This document shows positions 19,514 to 28,217 of a stretch of DNA of 64,000 bases, in pieces. Location of the stretch: positions 111,050 through 175,049 of the forward strand of contig JAGBBX010000024.1 of NCBI GenBank assembly GCA_017938245.1, given 5' to 3'. This DNA is from Bacteroidaceae bacterium. Its GTDB lineage: Bacteria > Bacteroidota > Bacteroidia > Bacteroidales > Bacteroidaceae. A model generated the notes under the pieces. That model saw only the letters and a program-made list of their open reading frames with translations. It made no database searches and had not been told where the DNA came from. Every line of letters starts with the position of its first letter. The stretch's first letter is position 1. Made by a program: the position numbers and the translations under genes.

Positions 19514-20220
19514 TGCAAGAGAAAAAAAGCATATTAAAACATCCCATATTGGGAGAGGTTACCGTTATACGCAAGCCGCGCACCCGTAGAATAACCCTTA
19601 GGGTACGCGGCGGCACTATATGCGCCACACTACCATATATATGCCCTACAGCATTGTTAGAGGAGATATTAGACAATAATATCGAGAACTTGAAAAGGCA
19701 GGTTGCAGCAACTCGACAAAGAGTTATCGATTGGGATTTTACTCTTAAAAGCCCCTGTTTTTATCTGAAACTGCACCGCAGCAGCAACAATGACACACAA
19801 ATTACCGGCGAAAATGGAGCATACATACTATCCTGCCCTGCAACAACAGATTTCTCGAACAGCGATACACAACAAAAGTTACGCAATGCCATAAAGGTTG
19901 CACTGAGGCACAGAGCAAAACTTATTTTGCCAAAGCGTCTTGCGCAGCTCGCAGCACACCACGAGATGAAATACAGCAATGTAAGTGTGCGCGACAGTCA
20001 CTCGCGTTGGGGCAGTTGCAACACACGAGGTTCAATATCACTTAGCATCTATCTTGTACTGTTGCCAATAGAACTTATCGACTATGTACTAAGACACGAA
20101 CTGTGTCACACTGTATATATGGACCATAGCCCGCAATTCTGGACATTGCTCGACAAACTTTGCGGGACATCATCAAAAGAGCTGCGCAATCAATTAAAAA
20201 GCTACCACACTGATTTTTAA
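19513..20220 (+). CDS. YgjP/DUF45-type zinc metallopeptidase
   Basis: A 235-residue protein of the YgjP-like (DUF45, M48-related) family. The zinc site is clear: HELCHTVYMDHSPQFW near residues 195-210 (HExxH plus a third histidine). It is preceded by the family signature SVRDSHSRWGSCNTRGSISL near 155-175. No signal peptide is present, so it should be cytosolic. The ATG at 19513 overlaps the argB TAA by one base (TAATG), making it the last gene of the topA operon. The substrate is not known. Confidence 0.88.
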   Translation: MQEKKSILKHPILGEVTVIRKPRTRRITLRVRGGTICATLPYICPTALLEEILDNNIENLKRQVAATRQRVIDWDFTLKSPCFYLKLHRSSNNDTQITGENGAYILSCPATTDFSNSDTQQKLRNAIKVALRHRAKLILPKRLAQLAAHHEMKYSNVSVRDSHSRWGSCNTRGSISLSIYLVLLPIELIDYVLRHELCHTVYMDHSPQFWTLLDKLCGTSSKELRNQLKSYHTDF

Positions 20221-20326
20221 TTATTTCTTTAGCAGAACGGGGACAACATATCCGTTAAAAACTCATTGCCATAGACATTCCTGTTTATAGCAGTGTTAAA
20301 ATTGCCCTTACAACACATTTTTTATC

Positions 20327-20397
20327 GGCACAATAGTTAAATAATCAATAATATTTATTTTCTTTGTAAATTATTTTTATAATGAGAATATTGTGCC
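20327..20397 (+). promoter_or_regulatory. Spaced 9-bp inverted repeat upstream of the GH123-GH33 gene
   Basis: GGCACAATA (20327-20335) and its exact complement TATTGTGCC (20389-20397) flank a 53-base AT-rich stretch, 65-135 bases upstream of the ATG at 20463. It could be a bipartite operator or a chance match. I found no consensus -7 box here. Confidence 0.25.
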
Positions 20398-20462
20398 TAT
20401 TTGTGCAAACAAGTCCCATTCAAACCAAAGAGAAATCATTAACTATTTTATAATCAATATTT

Positions 20463-23400
20463 ATGAAACTTAAAGCACTAACCTTTTTCGCACTTTTTTG
20501 TACACTGTTTAGTGTAGGTGCGAACGCACAACAGCCCGACTACTATGTAGCGCACGGTGCCGACGTAAAGATTACGCACTCGACCCACTACCCAAAGGCT
20601 GTAGGTATAGTAGGCACACAGAGCGAGCAGCAGATACTCGAAGGGATTGCTTCGGCACCCGGCTGCGCAGCCTACTTCGACAAGACATCTACAACATTCG
20701 ACGTTAAGTCGGGCGATGTGGTAACTCCTCTCATAACCATCAATGGCGAATGGATGCACGGTTACGTTTATGTCGATTGGGACAACAGCAAGCAGTTCGA
20801 TGTAAAACTCGAAGGAACAGGCCCTTACACACAGGGCGAGGGTAACGAGCTTATGTGCTGGTCGCTCTACGGACACAACACCGATGGTGACAGCGGTTGG
20901 AACAGCGACGGTACACGCCTTAATAGCGGCAATGTTCTTGCTCCTGGTTCGTTCAAAGTACCCGAGGGGCTTGCCGAGGGCTCTACCTATCGTATGCGTT
21001 ACAAGGTAGAGTGGAACAGCATCGACCCCGCAGGCGAGGGCGATAAGTTTATCACCGACGGTGGTTCCATAATAGACGTAACACTTAGAATTTCGGGCAC
21101 AGCCGAGGAGGTTGAACCCGAGGGCTACCCCATCGACGACTACAACGAGCCTCGCGTGGGAACAAAGCCCGATGCAGCCGAGTGGAGCATAATCCCCGAT
21201 GGTCTGAACGCATCGTGGGCATCGCGCGACGTACACTACTCGCTTCACAAAGTGCCCCAGCTGACACAGAAAGACGAGGCAACTATCTATGCTTGGAAGG
21301 GAGAGCGCGCCAACATACAAGCTATTCTCTACAGCAAGAGCGATGAGGGAACACTCAGCGTACGTATGAGCGAATGGAAGAAGAACGGCACTGCAACAGG
21401 CATCAAGGATGCCGGCGAGGCACGCTTCGTAAACTACGTTATCACCGACGACTATGACGCTTGCGGTAACCATCCTATGACACTTCCCACCTGGCTTGTA
21501 GCCGATGTTATTGACCAGGATAAGCCCCACGCAGTGCCCGCAATGGAGACACGTCCCGTATGGTGCACAATAGAGGTACCTCGCGATGCCGAGACAGGAC
21601 AATATACCAGCGAGCTTCAGATTGTGAACGAGGCCGGCGATGTTGTAAAGAGCCTTACACTGAATATAAACGTCGACAGCCACGCACTGCCCACCGTTGC
21701 CGAGCAGAAATTCCACCTCGATTTCTGGCAGCAGCCCTATGCTGTGAGCCGTTACTACGGTGTTGAGCGTTGGAGCAAAGAGCACCTCGATGCTCTGCGT
21801 CCTTATCTCGAGGCACTCGGTCGCGCAGGACAGCGCACCGTATCGGCAATAATGTTCTACGAGCCTTGGGGCGAGCAAACACACGAACCCGACCGTTTCG
21901 AGCCTATGGTTCAGACAACAAAGAAGAGCGATGGCTCTTGGGCATACGACTACACCATATTCGACAAATATGTTGAACTTTGCGCCGAGTATGGCATAGA
22001 CAAGCAGATTAACTGTTTCAGTATGGTACCCTGGGATATGAGTTTCCGCTACTTCGATGAGGCAAGCAACAGCTATAAATATATCACCACAAGCACAAGC
22101 ACAGCACAATACCGCGAGCTGTGGACAAATTTCTTAAAGGCATTTAAGAGCCACTTGCAGCAGAAAGGCTGGTTCGAAAAGACCAACATCGCAATGGACG
22201 AGCGTGCCGAGAGCGATATGCTCAACGCCTATAACATAGCCAACTCAATAGGCTTCAAGATGGCATTGGCAGGTAACTACCACTCGTCACTAAGCGACAA
22301 ATTGCAGGATTTCTGCGTGGCATTGGGACAGGACAAACTCTTTACCGCTGCACAGATGGCCGACCGCAAGGCGAAGAACCGTATCACTACATTCTATACA
22401 AGTTGTGCCGACAGCGAGCCCAACATCTACACCAACTCCTACCCTGCCGAGGCAGCCTATCTGCCTATCTATGCAGCAGCAAATAACCTCGACGGCTATC
22501 TGCATTGGGCGTGGATAAACTGGGACGAGCATCCTCTCACCGACAGCCGCTACCGCAAGTTCGGTTCGGGCGACACATACTGCTACTACCCCGGTAACCG
22601 TTCAAGCGTACGTTTCGAGCGTCTCATCGAGGGTATCCATCAGTACGAGAAGGTACAGATTCTGCGTGAGGAGTATAAGAACAACAGCGAGAAAATCGCA
22701 GCACTCAACGCCCTTCTCAACCGTTTCACAAGCAGCGCCGTTGCAGGCGAGCAGTGTGCCGCTTGGGTTAACGACCTTGAGGCATTCCTTAACGGTCAGG
22801 AGGTAGAGATTCCCGTTGCAAAGGATGTAAAGACCGGATACTATCACCTTGTAAGCAAGGCAACATCACGTAACGAGCATCTCTACAACAACGCACTACT
22901 CAGCGGAAACGGATTGCGTTTCACACTGCAGGCAAACGAGATTATACCCACCAACAACGGTATATGGCACGTTACCGTAAACGAGGGCAGCAGCAAGATT
23001 GGTATCAAGAACGGCGACGGTAATCCTCTGGTGGCAGGAACCAATTGGGGCGGCTCAATCGCAGGCAGCTACAAAGAGCTCACAGTAGGTTCTACAGTAG
23101 ATGTCGGCGAGTTCCGCTATTACTTCTTCAGCGAGGCTATCAACTGCACCAACGGCGGTGCCAATTTCAAGGTTGGCGGTGTCGACTTTGTCACTACCTG
23201 GACCGATGGTGCTACAGCCGACGACAATATGTGGCGTTTCGAGGCTGTTGACGTCGAGGGCGCCAACATCTACAATGTGGTAATAGAGGGAGAGCACGAC
23301 GCCTACGTGACATACACACACGATGGCACAAGCGAATACGCCTTTAATGGTGGATTCTTCATCACTCCCAATAAGATTGCAGCCGAAAACCTTAAAGTTG

Positions 23401-25496
23401 CCATTGTCGATAATACCATTAACGGTGCCGACATCACTGTTAAGGATGGAACTATCACAATCAGCAATATCAAGGCAGCCGCAGCGCCCAAGAAGCAAGA
23501 CCTCTTTAACACCAGCAACGGCGACGGTGTTATTCCTCCCTATCGTATTCCGGGTATCACAACAGCAAGCAATGGTCGACTTATAGCAGCAGCTGCACGC
23601 CTTGTGTGTGGAACCGACCCCGGCTACGGACAGGTTGACGTTGTATGCCGCATAAGCGACGATAATGGCGAGAACTGGAGCGATATGATTGACGTTGCTG
23701 TTGGTACAGGACGTACATCGGCCACAAAGAACTATTTCGACACTGCATTTGGCGACCCGGCAATAGTTGCCGACCGCACAAGTGACGAGGTTATTATCCT
23801 TGCTGTAGCAGGATGTACCGTATACGGTAATTCAAACACCACACGCAAGAACCCCAACCTCATCGGCATCATACGCAGTAAGGACAATGGCGAGACTTGG
23901 GAGAAGCCCATCGATATTACCGAGAGCATCTACAGCCTATTCGACAAAGGTAATCCCATCCAAGCTGCATTTGTCGGTGGAGGTAAGATATTCCAGAGCC
24001 GTCTGATAAAGAAAGACAAATACTACCGCATTTACGCAGCCCTGTGTGCACGTCCCAATGGAAACCGCGTTGTATACTCCGATGACTTTGGTGCTACCTG
24101 GCACGCTCTTGGTGGAGCCTCGGCACTTCCTGCAACAGGTGGTGACGAGCCCAAATGCGAGGAACTTCCCGATGGCCGCGTTATCCTTTCGAGCCGCGTA
24201 GGTGGTGGACGCATCTATAACATCTACACCTACAGCAACGCTCTCGAGGGCGAGGGTAGCTGGGAGAGCGCTGTCAAGAGCAGCTTCGACGGAGCAGGAC
24301 ACACACCCGGTGGCAACTCGACCAACGGCGAGATTCTCATTGTTCCCGTTGTTCGCAACAGCGACAGCAAAGAGATGTATCTTGCACTGCAGTCGCTCCC
24401 CACAGGTAGCGGACGTACCAACGTAGGTATCTACTACAAAGAGCTTACCGAAGTCGACGACATTGCCAAGACATCGTACTTTGCAACAGGCTGGAACGGA
24501 TATTTCGAGGTGAGCAAGACCTCATCGGCATACAGTTCAATGGACCTTCAGGCCGACAACAGAATTGGTTTTATCTATGAGGAGACACTCACAGGATTCG
24601 GCAAGCGCAACAACCCCGTATCGACAAGTTTCCCAACCGGTGCCGGACAACACAACTTCGACGGCTTCGACAACATTTACGTTGCCTACGAGCTTGAGTA
24701 TATCACAGGCGGTGCCTACAGCATAAAGAGAGACGTTGACCGTCGTGCCTATTTGCAGAGCTATTTTAGCGAAATAGTAAAGAGCGCCGAAGTATCGGAG
24801 GAGCAGAAAGCAATCGTCAACGAGGCTGTCAATGCCCTCAGCGCCGACCCCACCACCGAAGAGATTGACTACATCTACTATCTTCTTGCAGGAGGCGGAG
24901 CACCCGATAAATGGGACGGCAAAGTGGTAACACTCACTAACGTTCAGAAGAGTGGCAAGGAGTATGCACTTTATATCGATGATAACAGCACACTCAACAT
25001 CAGCTCAAAATCGGCAGCTGAACTTAGCAATGCGGCAAAATTCCTTTGCAAGAAAGAGAATAGTGGTAAATACAGCCTCTATAACAAAGAGAAACAGTTG
25101 TATGCCATCTGGCGCGCAGGCAAGAACTACGGTTACAATAACAACAGCGGTACCCTTGCCGAGTATAATGCCACCTACTGCGACTGGAGCTTCAACGACG
25201 GCAGCACCTCTATCGACAACACCTACTACATTGTCAACAAAAGAAGCGACGGTACCACCGACGGTTCTATCATAATTATGGCAGCAGGCACATTCGATGC
25301 GTGGTCCAACTCTGTAGGTCTCAGCGACAACTACAGTAACCTTTTCCGCATCGACATTGTAGAGGATGGAACAGGTATTGCCGATGTAACAGTCGAGAAT
25401 GGCAATAATGTTATTTACGACCTTCAGGGACGCAAGGTTCAGCAACCCGGTAAAGGAATTTATATCGTAAATGGCAAAAAGGTAATGATTAGATAA
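20463..25496 (+). CDS. Secreted GH123-GH33 fusion (beta-N-acetylgalactosaminidase-type module plus sialidase)
   Basis: A 1677-residue exported protein with a signal peptide (1-22). In order: a GEVED-like beta-sandwich (about 25-215); GH123 N-terminal and catalytic regions (about 235-790) with the Asp579-Glu580 pair in NIAMDERAES that fits the GH123 substrate-assisted catalytic pair; a linker/lectin-like region (about 800-1000); and a GH33 sialidase (about 1010-1430). The sialidase has the YRIP motif at 1027 and three Asp-boxes at about 1065 (SDDNGENW), 1139 (SKDNGETW) and 1206 (SDDFGATW). A C-terminal sandwich is followed by the tail YDLQGRKVQQPGKGIYIV. Expected action is release of sialic acid and beta-GalNAc from host glycans at the cell surface. 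Both family calls are mine from motifs; bifunctionality is inferred. Confidence 0.82.
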   Translation: MKLKALTFFALFCTLFSVGANAQQPDYYVAHGADVKITHSTHYPKAVGIVGTQSEQQILEGIASAPGCAAYFDKTSTTFDVKSGDVVTPLITINGEWMHGYVYVDWDNSKQFDVKLEGTGPYTQGEGNELMCWSLYGHNTDGDSGWNSDGTRLNSGNVLAPGSFKVPEGLAEGSTYRMRYKVEWNSIDPAGEGDKFITDGGSIIDVTLRISGTAEEVEPEGYPIDDYNEPRVGTKPDAAEWSIIPDGLNASWASRDVHYSLHKVPQLTQKDEATIYAWKGERANIQAILYSKSDEGTLSVRMSEWKKNGTATGIKDAGEARFVNYVITDDYDACGNHPMTLPTWLVADVIDQDKPHAVPAMETRPVWCTIEVPRDAETGQYTSELQIVNEAGDVVKSLTLNINVDSHALPTVAEQKFHLDFWQQPYAVSRYYGVERWSKEHLDALRPYLEALGRAGQRTVSAIMFYEPWGEQTHEPDRFEPMVQTTKKSDGSWAYDYTIFDKYVELCAEYGIDKQINCFSMVPWDMSFRYFDEASNSYKYITTSTSTAQYRELWTNFLKAFKSHLQQKGWFEKTNIAMDERAESDMLNAYNIANSIGFKMALAGNYHSSLSDKLQDFCVALGQDKLFTAAQMADRKAKNRITTFYTSCADSEPNIYTNSYPAEAAYLPIYAAANNLDGYLHWAWINWDEHPLTDSRYRKFGSGDTYCYYPGNRSSVRFERLIEGIHQYEKVQILREEYKNNSEKIAALNALLNRFTSSAVAGEQCAAWVNDLEAFLNGQEVEIPVAKDVKTGYYHLVSKATSRNEHLYNNALLSGNGLRFTLQANEIIPTNNGIWHVTVNEGSSKIGIKNGDGNPLVAGTNWGGSIAGSYKELTVGSTVDVGEFRYYFFSEAINCTNGGANFKVGGVDFVTTWTDGATADDNMWRFEAVDVEGANIYNVVIEGEHDAYVTYTHDGTSEYAFNGGFFITPNKIAAENLKVAIVDNTINGADITVKDGTITISNIKAAAAPKKQDLFNTSNGDGVIPPYRIPGITTASNGRLIAAAARLVCGTDPGYGQVDVVCRISDDNGENWSDMIDVAVGTGRTSATKNYFDTAFGDPAIVADRTSDEVIILAVAGCTVYGNSNTTRKNPNLIGIIRSKDNGETWEKPIDITESIYSLFDKGNPIQAAFVGGGKIFQSRLIKKDKYYRIYAALCARPNGNRVVYSDDFGATWHALGGASALPATGGDEPKCEELPDGRVILSSRVGGGRIYNIYTYSNALEGEGSWESAVKSSFDGAGHTPGGNSTNGEILIVPVVRNSDSKEMYLALQSLPTGSGRTNVGIYYKELTEVDDIAKTSYFATGWNGYFEVSKTSSAYSSMDLQADNRIGFIYEETLTGFGKRNNPVSTSFPTGAGQHNFDGFDNIYVAYELEYITGGAYSIKRDVDRRAYLQSYFSEIVKSAEVSEEQKAIVNEAVNALSADPTTEEIDYIYYLLAGGGAPDKWDGKVVTLTNVQKSGKEYALYIDDNSTLNISSKSAAELSNAAKFLCKKENSGKYSLYNKEKQLYAIWRAGKNYGYNNNSGTLAEYNATYCDWSFNDGSTSIDNTYYIVNKRSDGTTDGSIIIMAAGTFDAWSNSVGLSDNYSNLFRIDIVEDGTGIADVTVENGNNVIYDLQGRKVQQPGKGIYIVNGKKVMIR

Positions 25497-25510
25497 TCCA
25501 TACCGCATAT

Positions 25511-25556
25511 AATAACAATCGAGGTCGTGTCACGTGGCACGACCTCGATTGTTATT
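25511..25556. terminator. Bidirectional terminator between convergent genes
   Basis: A 19-bp perfect stem (25511-25529 with 25538-25556) with an 8-base loop lies between the end of the GH123-GH33 gene (25496) and the end of the minus-strand gene (25566), serving both. Confidence 0.8.
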
Positions 25557-25565
25557 TCCGGCCGA

Positions 25566-26210
25566 TTAATCATCCTCTTCAACCTCCAATAAGCCTCGGA
25601 TAAAGGTTGCAATGCGACTCACTGCCGCGGGCGACGACTCATCGGCAGCAGGAATAATTAAAGCACTGCTAAAATGGTTGAGGTAGTTCTTATAAGCAGG
25701 AGTATCAATATCCGACTCGAAGAACAGTGTATGAGCATTCTTAATACTACCCTGATGGAGTTTCCCTTCGAGCAATCGGTACTCTATCACCATCTGACGG
25801 GTAATAGTAAGAAACTCCTTTTTTCCCGCATTACACAGTTCTATTCTCGCTTTACACTCTTTCTGAGGAATCATACTGTCGAGAATGTTACTTGTATCGA
25901 AACAGGGATTTATCAGCACCTTTGGAATATCAGCCATATAAGCTATCTCCTGTGCGGCAATAGTGGCGGCAGTGCCGTGCGCTACAATAATATCGGGTCT
26001 GAGAGCATCTAAAGACGATAATAGTCTAATCTCATCCACGCCATTATTTGGGCCTTTGGGCAGAGTACGATACATACAATAGAAGTCGGTATTCAGTTCC
26101 TCGACAATAGAGGTTAACAGCCTATCCTCACTTCCTGCAAACAGGTCGCCGAGAAATAAGATGTGTTTCCTTTTATCCCTCTCAATTTTGTATTCAAGCG
26201 GCATTCTCAT
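25566..26210 (-). CDS. YqiA-like (UPF0227) alpha/beta-hydrolase with degenerate nucleophile elbow
   Basis: About 214 residues from the ATG at 26210; a GTG three codons upstream (26219) is an alternative start. The N-terminus (KHILFLGDLFAGSED) and the segment PDIIVAHGTAATIAAQEIAY followed by IPKVLINPCFDTSNIL resemble the YqiA-like esterases of Bacteroidales, where the corresponding motif is G-N/T-S-x-G followed by a GIPALLxNP-type segment. Here the elbow reads AHGTAAT, with no serine, so either Thr replaces the nucleophile or activity is lost. The gene sits alone at the edge of an AT-rich accessory patch. The family assignment is moderate and the function unknown. Confidence 0.5.
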   Translation of the reverse strand: MRMPLEYKIERDKRKHILFLGDLFAGSEDRLLTSIVEELNTDFYCMYRTLPKGPNNGVDEIRLLSSLDALRPDIIVAHGTAATIAAQEIAYMADIPKVLINPCFDTSNILDSMIPQKECKARIELCNAGKKEFLTITRQMVIEYRLLEGKLHQGSIKNAHTLFFESDIDTPAYKNYLNHFSSALIIPAADESSPAAVSRIATFIRGLLEVEEDD

Positions 26211-26291
26211 AACACTCACATTTTTGTATTATGACACTAATATAGAAACTATTGGAGAAAAATTCAAAAAATAGGGAGTATTTTTTATTAT

Positions 26292-26328
26292 TGGTGTCCG
26301 GTAAAACTTTTTCAGTCACTCATTTAGG
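26292..26328. repeat. 37-bp direct repeat, copy A
   Basis: A 37-base sequence beginning TGGTGTCCGGTAAAAC is repeated without change, in the same orientation, at 27977-28013. The pair brackets the DUF4143 ATPase and the truncated HNH gene. It looks like the end of an insertion sequence or a recombination scar; the parent element is not in the window. Confidence 0.8.
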
Positions 26329-26385
26329 CTTAAAATTGCTTTTTACTAAACTTACAGACATTATTTTAAATTTTAAATGATATAA

Positions 26386-26417
26386 TTGATTGATAAAAGA
26401 AAAAGTTTTTATATTTG
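26386..26417 (+). promoter_or_regulatory. Promoter of the DUF4143 ATPase gene
   Basis: TTGA (26386-26389), a 20-base spacer and TATATTTG (26410-26417) fit the Bacteroidota consensus, about 93 bases upstream of the ATG at 26510. Confidence 0.55.
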
Positions 26418-26424
26418 CATCTGT

Positions 26425-26474
26425 AATTCGGATTTTCAAGCAAAACGAGTAATTGCAATTCGGATTTTCAAGCA
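26425..26474 (+). repeat. Two 18-bp direct repeats in the ATPase leader
   Basis: AATTCGGATTTTCAAGCA occurs at 26425-26442 and again at 26457-26474, 32 bases apart, just downstream of the promoter. This could be an operator pair or slippage. The short upstream reading frame crossing it is not a credible start for the ATPase. Confidence 0.6.
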
Positions 26475-26509
26475 TATTTAGAAGCAAACAACTAATTTGT
26501 ATACCAATT

Positions 26510-27649
26510 ATGTATAAACGTATTATTGATATTAAAAATCGTCTGGACGATGCAAATTTCTTGTTAGGAGCACGCCAGACAGGCAAATCTACTCTTTTGA
26601 AGGAGCTGTTTCCCGATACTATCTATTACGACCTGTTGAACACCGATATTAGAAAAAGATTTCAAAAGAACCCCGAACTACTTCGAGAAATGCTTCAGAA
26701 TAAACCGGCGGGGACCTTAGTAATAATCGATGAAATCCCAAAGGTTCCTGAACTGCTTGATGAGGTTCATTGGCTTATGACAAACAACGATATAAGGTTT
26801 ATTCTTTGTGGGTCAAGCGCAAGAAAATTGAAAAAGCAGTCATCCAACACTCTTGGAGGAAGAGCAATACCTATGTTCTTTTATCCATTGGTAAGTGCCG
26901 AGATTCCCGATTTCGACATATACAGGGCTATTCAGAACGGAATGATTCCTCGCCATTATATAATAGAAAACGCAACAAGACGCTTAAAGGCATACGTTGA
27001 TATTTTTTTAAAGGAAGAAATAAAGGAAGAAGCACTGGTTAGGAACATCGTTTCATTCGAACGTTTTTTGGAAGTTGCTGCAATATGCGATGGCGAGATA
27101 CTGAATTACGAGAATATAGCAACCGACTGCGGTGTGTCTGCAAAAACTGTTGCAGCCTATTTCCAGATACTATACGACACCCTGGTTGGGTACGAAATTC
27201 CTGCATACACCAAGCATATTAAGAGAAAATTAGTGCAGGCTCCACGCTTCTACTACTTCGATATTGGTGTTGTAAACTATCTGCTGGGCAGAACGAACCT
27301 TAAACGCGGTACCGATGAATTCGGGCACGCCTTTGAACATCTGGTCATTCAAGAGATTGTCGCATATTTGGGCTATACTGAATCAACAGAAAAACTTTCC
27401 TATTGGCGAACATACACAGGTATAGAGGTCGACGCCATAATAGGTGATGCCCGTATAGCTATTGAAATCAAATCAACTGATGAGGTCCAAACCAAACATA
27501 AAAAGAATCTTAAGACATTCGCCGAAGAACATCCCAACGCAAGAAAAATCATCGTTTCGTTAGACAAAATGACTCGTGAAGCAAATGGAATAGAGATGAT
27601 TTATGTGCTTGATTTCTTTAAGATGCTTTGGAGCGGACAAATAATCTAA
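26510..27649 (+). CDS. AAA+ ATPase with C-terminal DUF4143 domain
   Basis: A 379-residue cytosolic protein. The N-terminal AAA domain has Walker A GARQTGKST at residues 20-28, Walker B LVIIDEIPK at 71-79 and the sensor-like segment FILCGSSARKLK. The C-terminal DUF4143 region (about 190-340) contains a nuclease-like core, FEHLVIQEIVAYL and WRTYTGIEVDAII, followed by AIEIKST, which resembles a PD-(D/E)xK arrangement. Members are common, often mobile and of unknown role. I took the ATG at 26510 because the upstream TTG start overlaps the leader repeats. It is more AT-rich than the flanking core genes and is bracketed by 37-bp direct repeats, suggesting acquisition. Confidence 0.85.
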   Translation: MYKRIIDIKNRLDDANFLLGARQTGKSTLLKELFPDTIYYDLLNTDIRKRFQKNPELLREMLQNKPAGTLVIIDEIPKVPELLDEVHWLMTNNDIRFILCGSSARKLKKQSSNTLGGRAIPMFFYPLVSAEIPDFDIYRAIQNGMIPRHYIIENATRRLKAYVDIFLKEEIKEEALVRNIVSFERFLEVAAICDGEILNYENIATDCGVSAKTVAAYFQILYDTLVGYEIPAYTKHIKRKLVQAPRFYYFDIGVVNYLLGRTNLKRGTDEFGHAFEHLVIQEIVAYLGYTESTEKLSYWRTYTGIEVDAIIGDARIAIEIKSTDEVQTKHKKNLKTFAEEHPNARKIIVSLDKMTREANGIEMIYVLDFFKMLWSGQII

Positions 27650-27662
27650 CACCAAAAGCAAT

Positions 27663-27694
27663 GAGAGAGAACCGATTAGTTTCAGTTCTCTCTT
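27663..27694 (+). terminator. Terminator after the DUF4143 gene
   Basis: A 9-bp stem (27664-27672 with 27685-27693), with a flanking G-U pair, is followed by a T-rich stretch, 14 bases past the stop at 27649. It also lies just beyond the stop of the minus-strand HNH remnant. Confidence 0.55.
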
Positions 27695-27700
27695 CTTCTA

Positions 27701-27976
27701 TTACCAGCCTGGGTGAAGTTGTTGACCGGGATTTAGTTCAACATTCCTTTGGTGTTTCCACTCCTTAACTTTCTTCTGATATTCTATGTAACGAGGAACC
27801 GTAGACTCTACCCATTTGAGATTGTCACTATTAAAGTTGGTCGGGTTGTTATCCTTGTGGAGTATTACAGGGGATTTTAAGCTGAATTTCTCTCCATTAA
27901 CATAACCGACAGCAGCCATTAGGTCGTCCACAAAGAGGTGTCCAGACATTTTGTTGGGGTCAGATACGTGAGGAAG
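27701..27976 (-). pseudogene. 5'-truncated HNH-type endonuclease remnant
   Basis: The reading frame stays open from the 37-bp repeat junction at 27976 to the stop at 27701, about 92 codons, with an internal ATG at 27949. The segment VILHKDNNPTNFNSDNLKWV matches the HNH motif of NUMOD/HNH proteins (H-K-D-N-N-P then N-L-x-W). These proteins normally have a longer N-terminal part, which is absent here. The coding sequence appears to be cut exactly where copy B of the 37-bp repeat begins, so I read it as a gene broken by insertion or deletion. Confidence 0.6.
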
Positions 27977-28013
27977 TGGTGTCCGGTAAAACTTTTTCAG
28001 TCACTCATTTAGG
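27977..28013. repeat. 37-bp direct repeat, copy B
   Basis: Identical to 26292-26328 and in the same orientation. Its first base is where the HNH remnant frame loses its 5' part. Confidence 0.8.
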
Positions 28014-28053
28014 TTTACTTTAGTATTTTTGAGATAAATCTCGAAAATAGACT

Positions 28054-28116
28054 GCACTCGCTTTGAAAAATATTGAAGTAAACTTCATATTTCTCGCTCG
28101 TTTGTTTGTATTTTTG
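28054..28116 (+). repeat. Diverged copy of the 77-bp promoter-like repeat
   Basis: Runs from GCACTCGC through GAAGTAAACTTC and CTCGCTCGTTTG to TATTTTTG, following the order of blocks in the 77-bp repeat at 46312 (GCACTCGC, CAAAGTAAACTTTG, CGCTCGTTTATT, then TAAATTTG). It ends in a -7-like box although no plus-strand gene follows: the next gene, 28218-30002, is on the other strand. Confidence 0.45.
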
Positions 28117-28217
28117 AGGTAAAAGTGGCAATATTAGCTTCGTCAATAGCACTTTTTGGGATTATTCAATTTCTATCGAACAGTGATAATTTTTTACACA
28201 CCGTCTTTGGTCTTTAA

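Noticed and set aside
20478-22109. A 543-codon open frame on the minus strand
   Set aside because: It lies wholly antisense to the GH123-GH33 gene, is Cys- and Val-rich with no domain or signal, and mirrors the codon bias of the true gene.
26453-26509. TTG start extending the DUF4143 ATPase by 19 residues
   Set aside because: The extension is encoded by the leader direct repeat and lacks conservation in style; the ATG at 26510 starts a normal domain.
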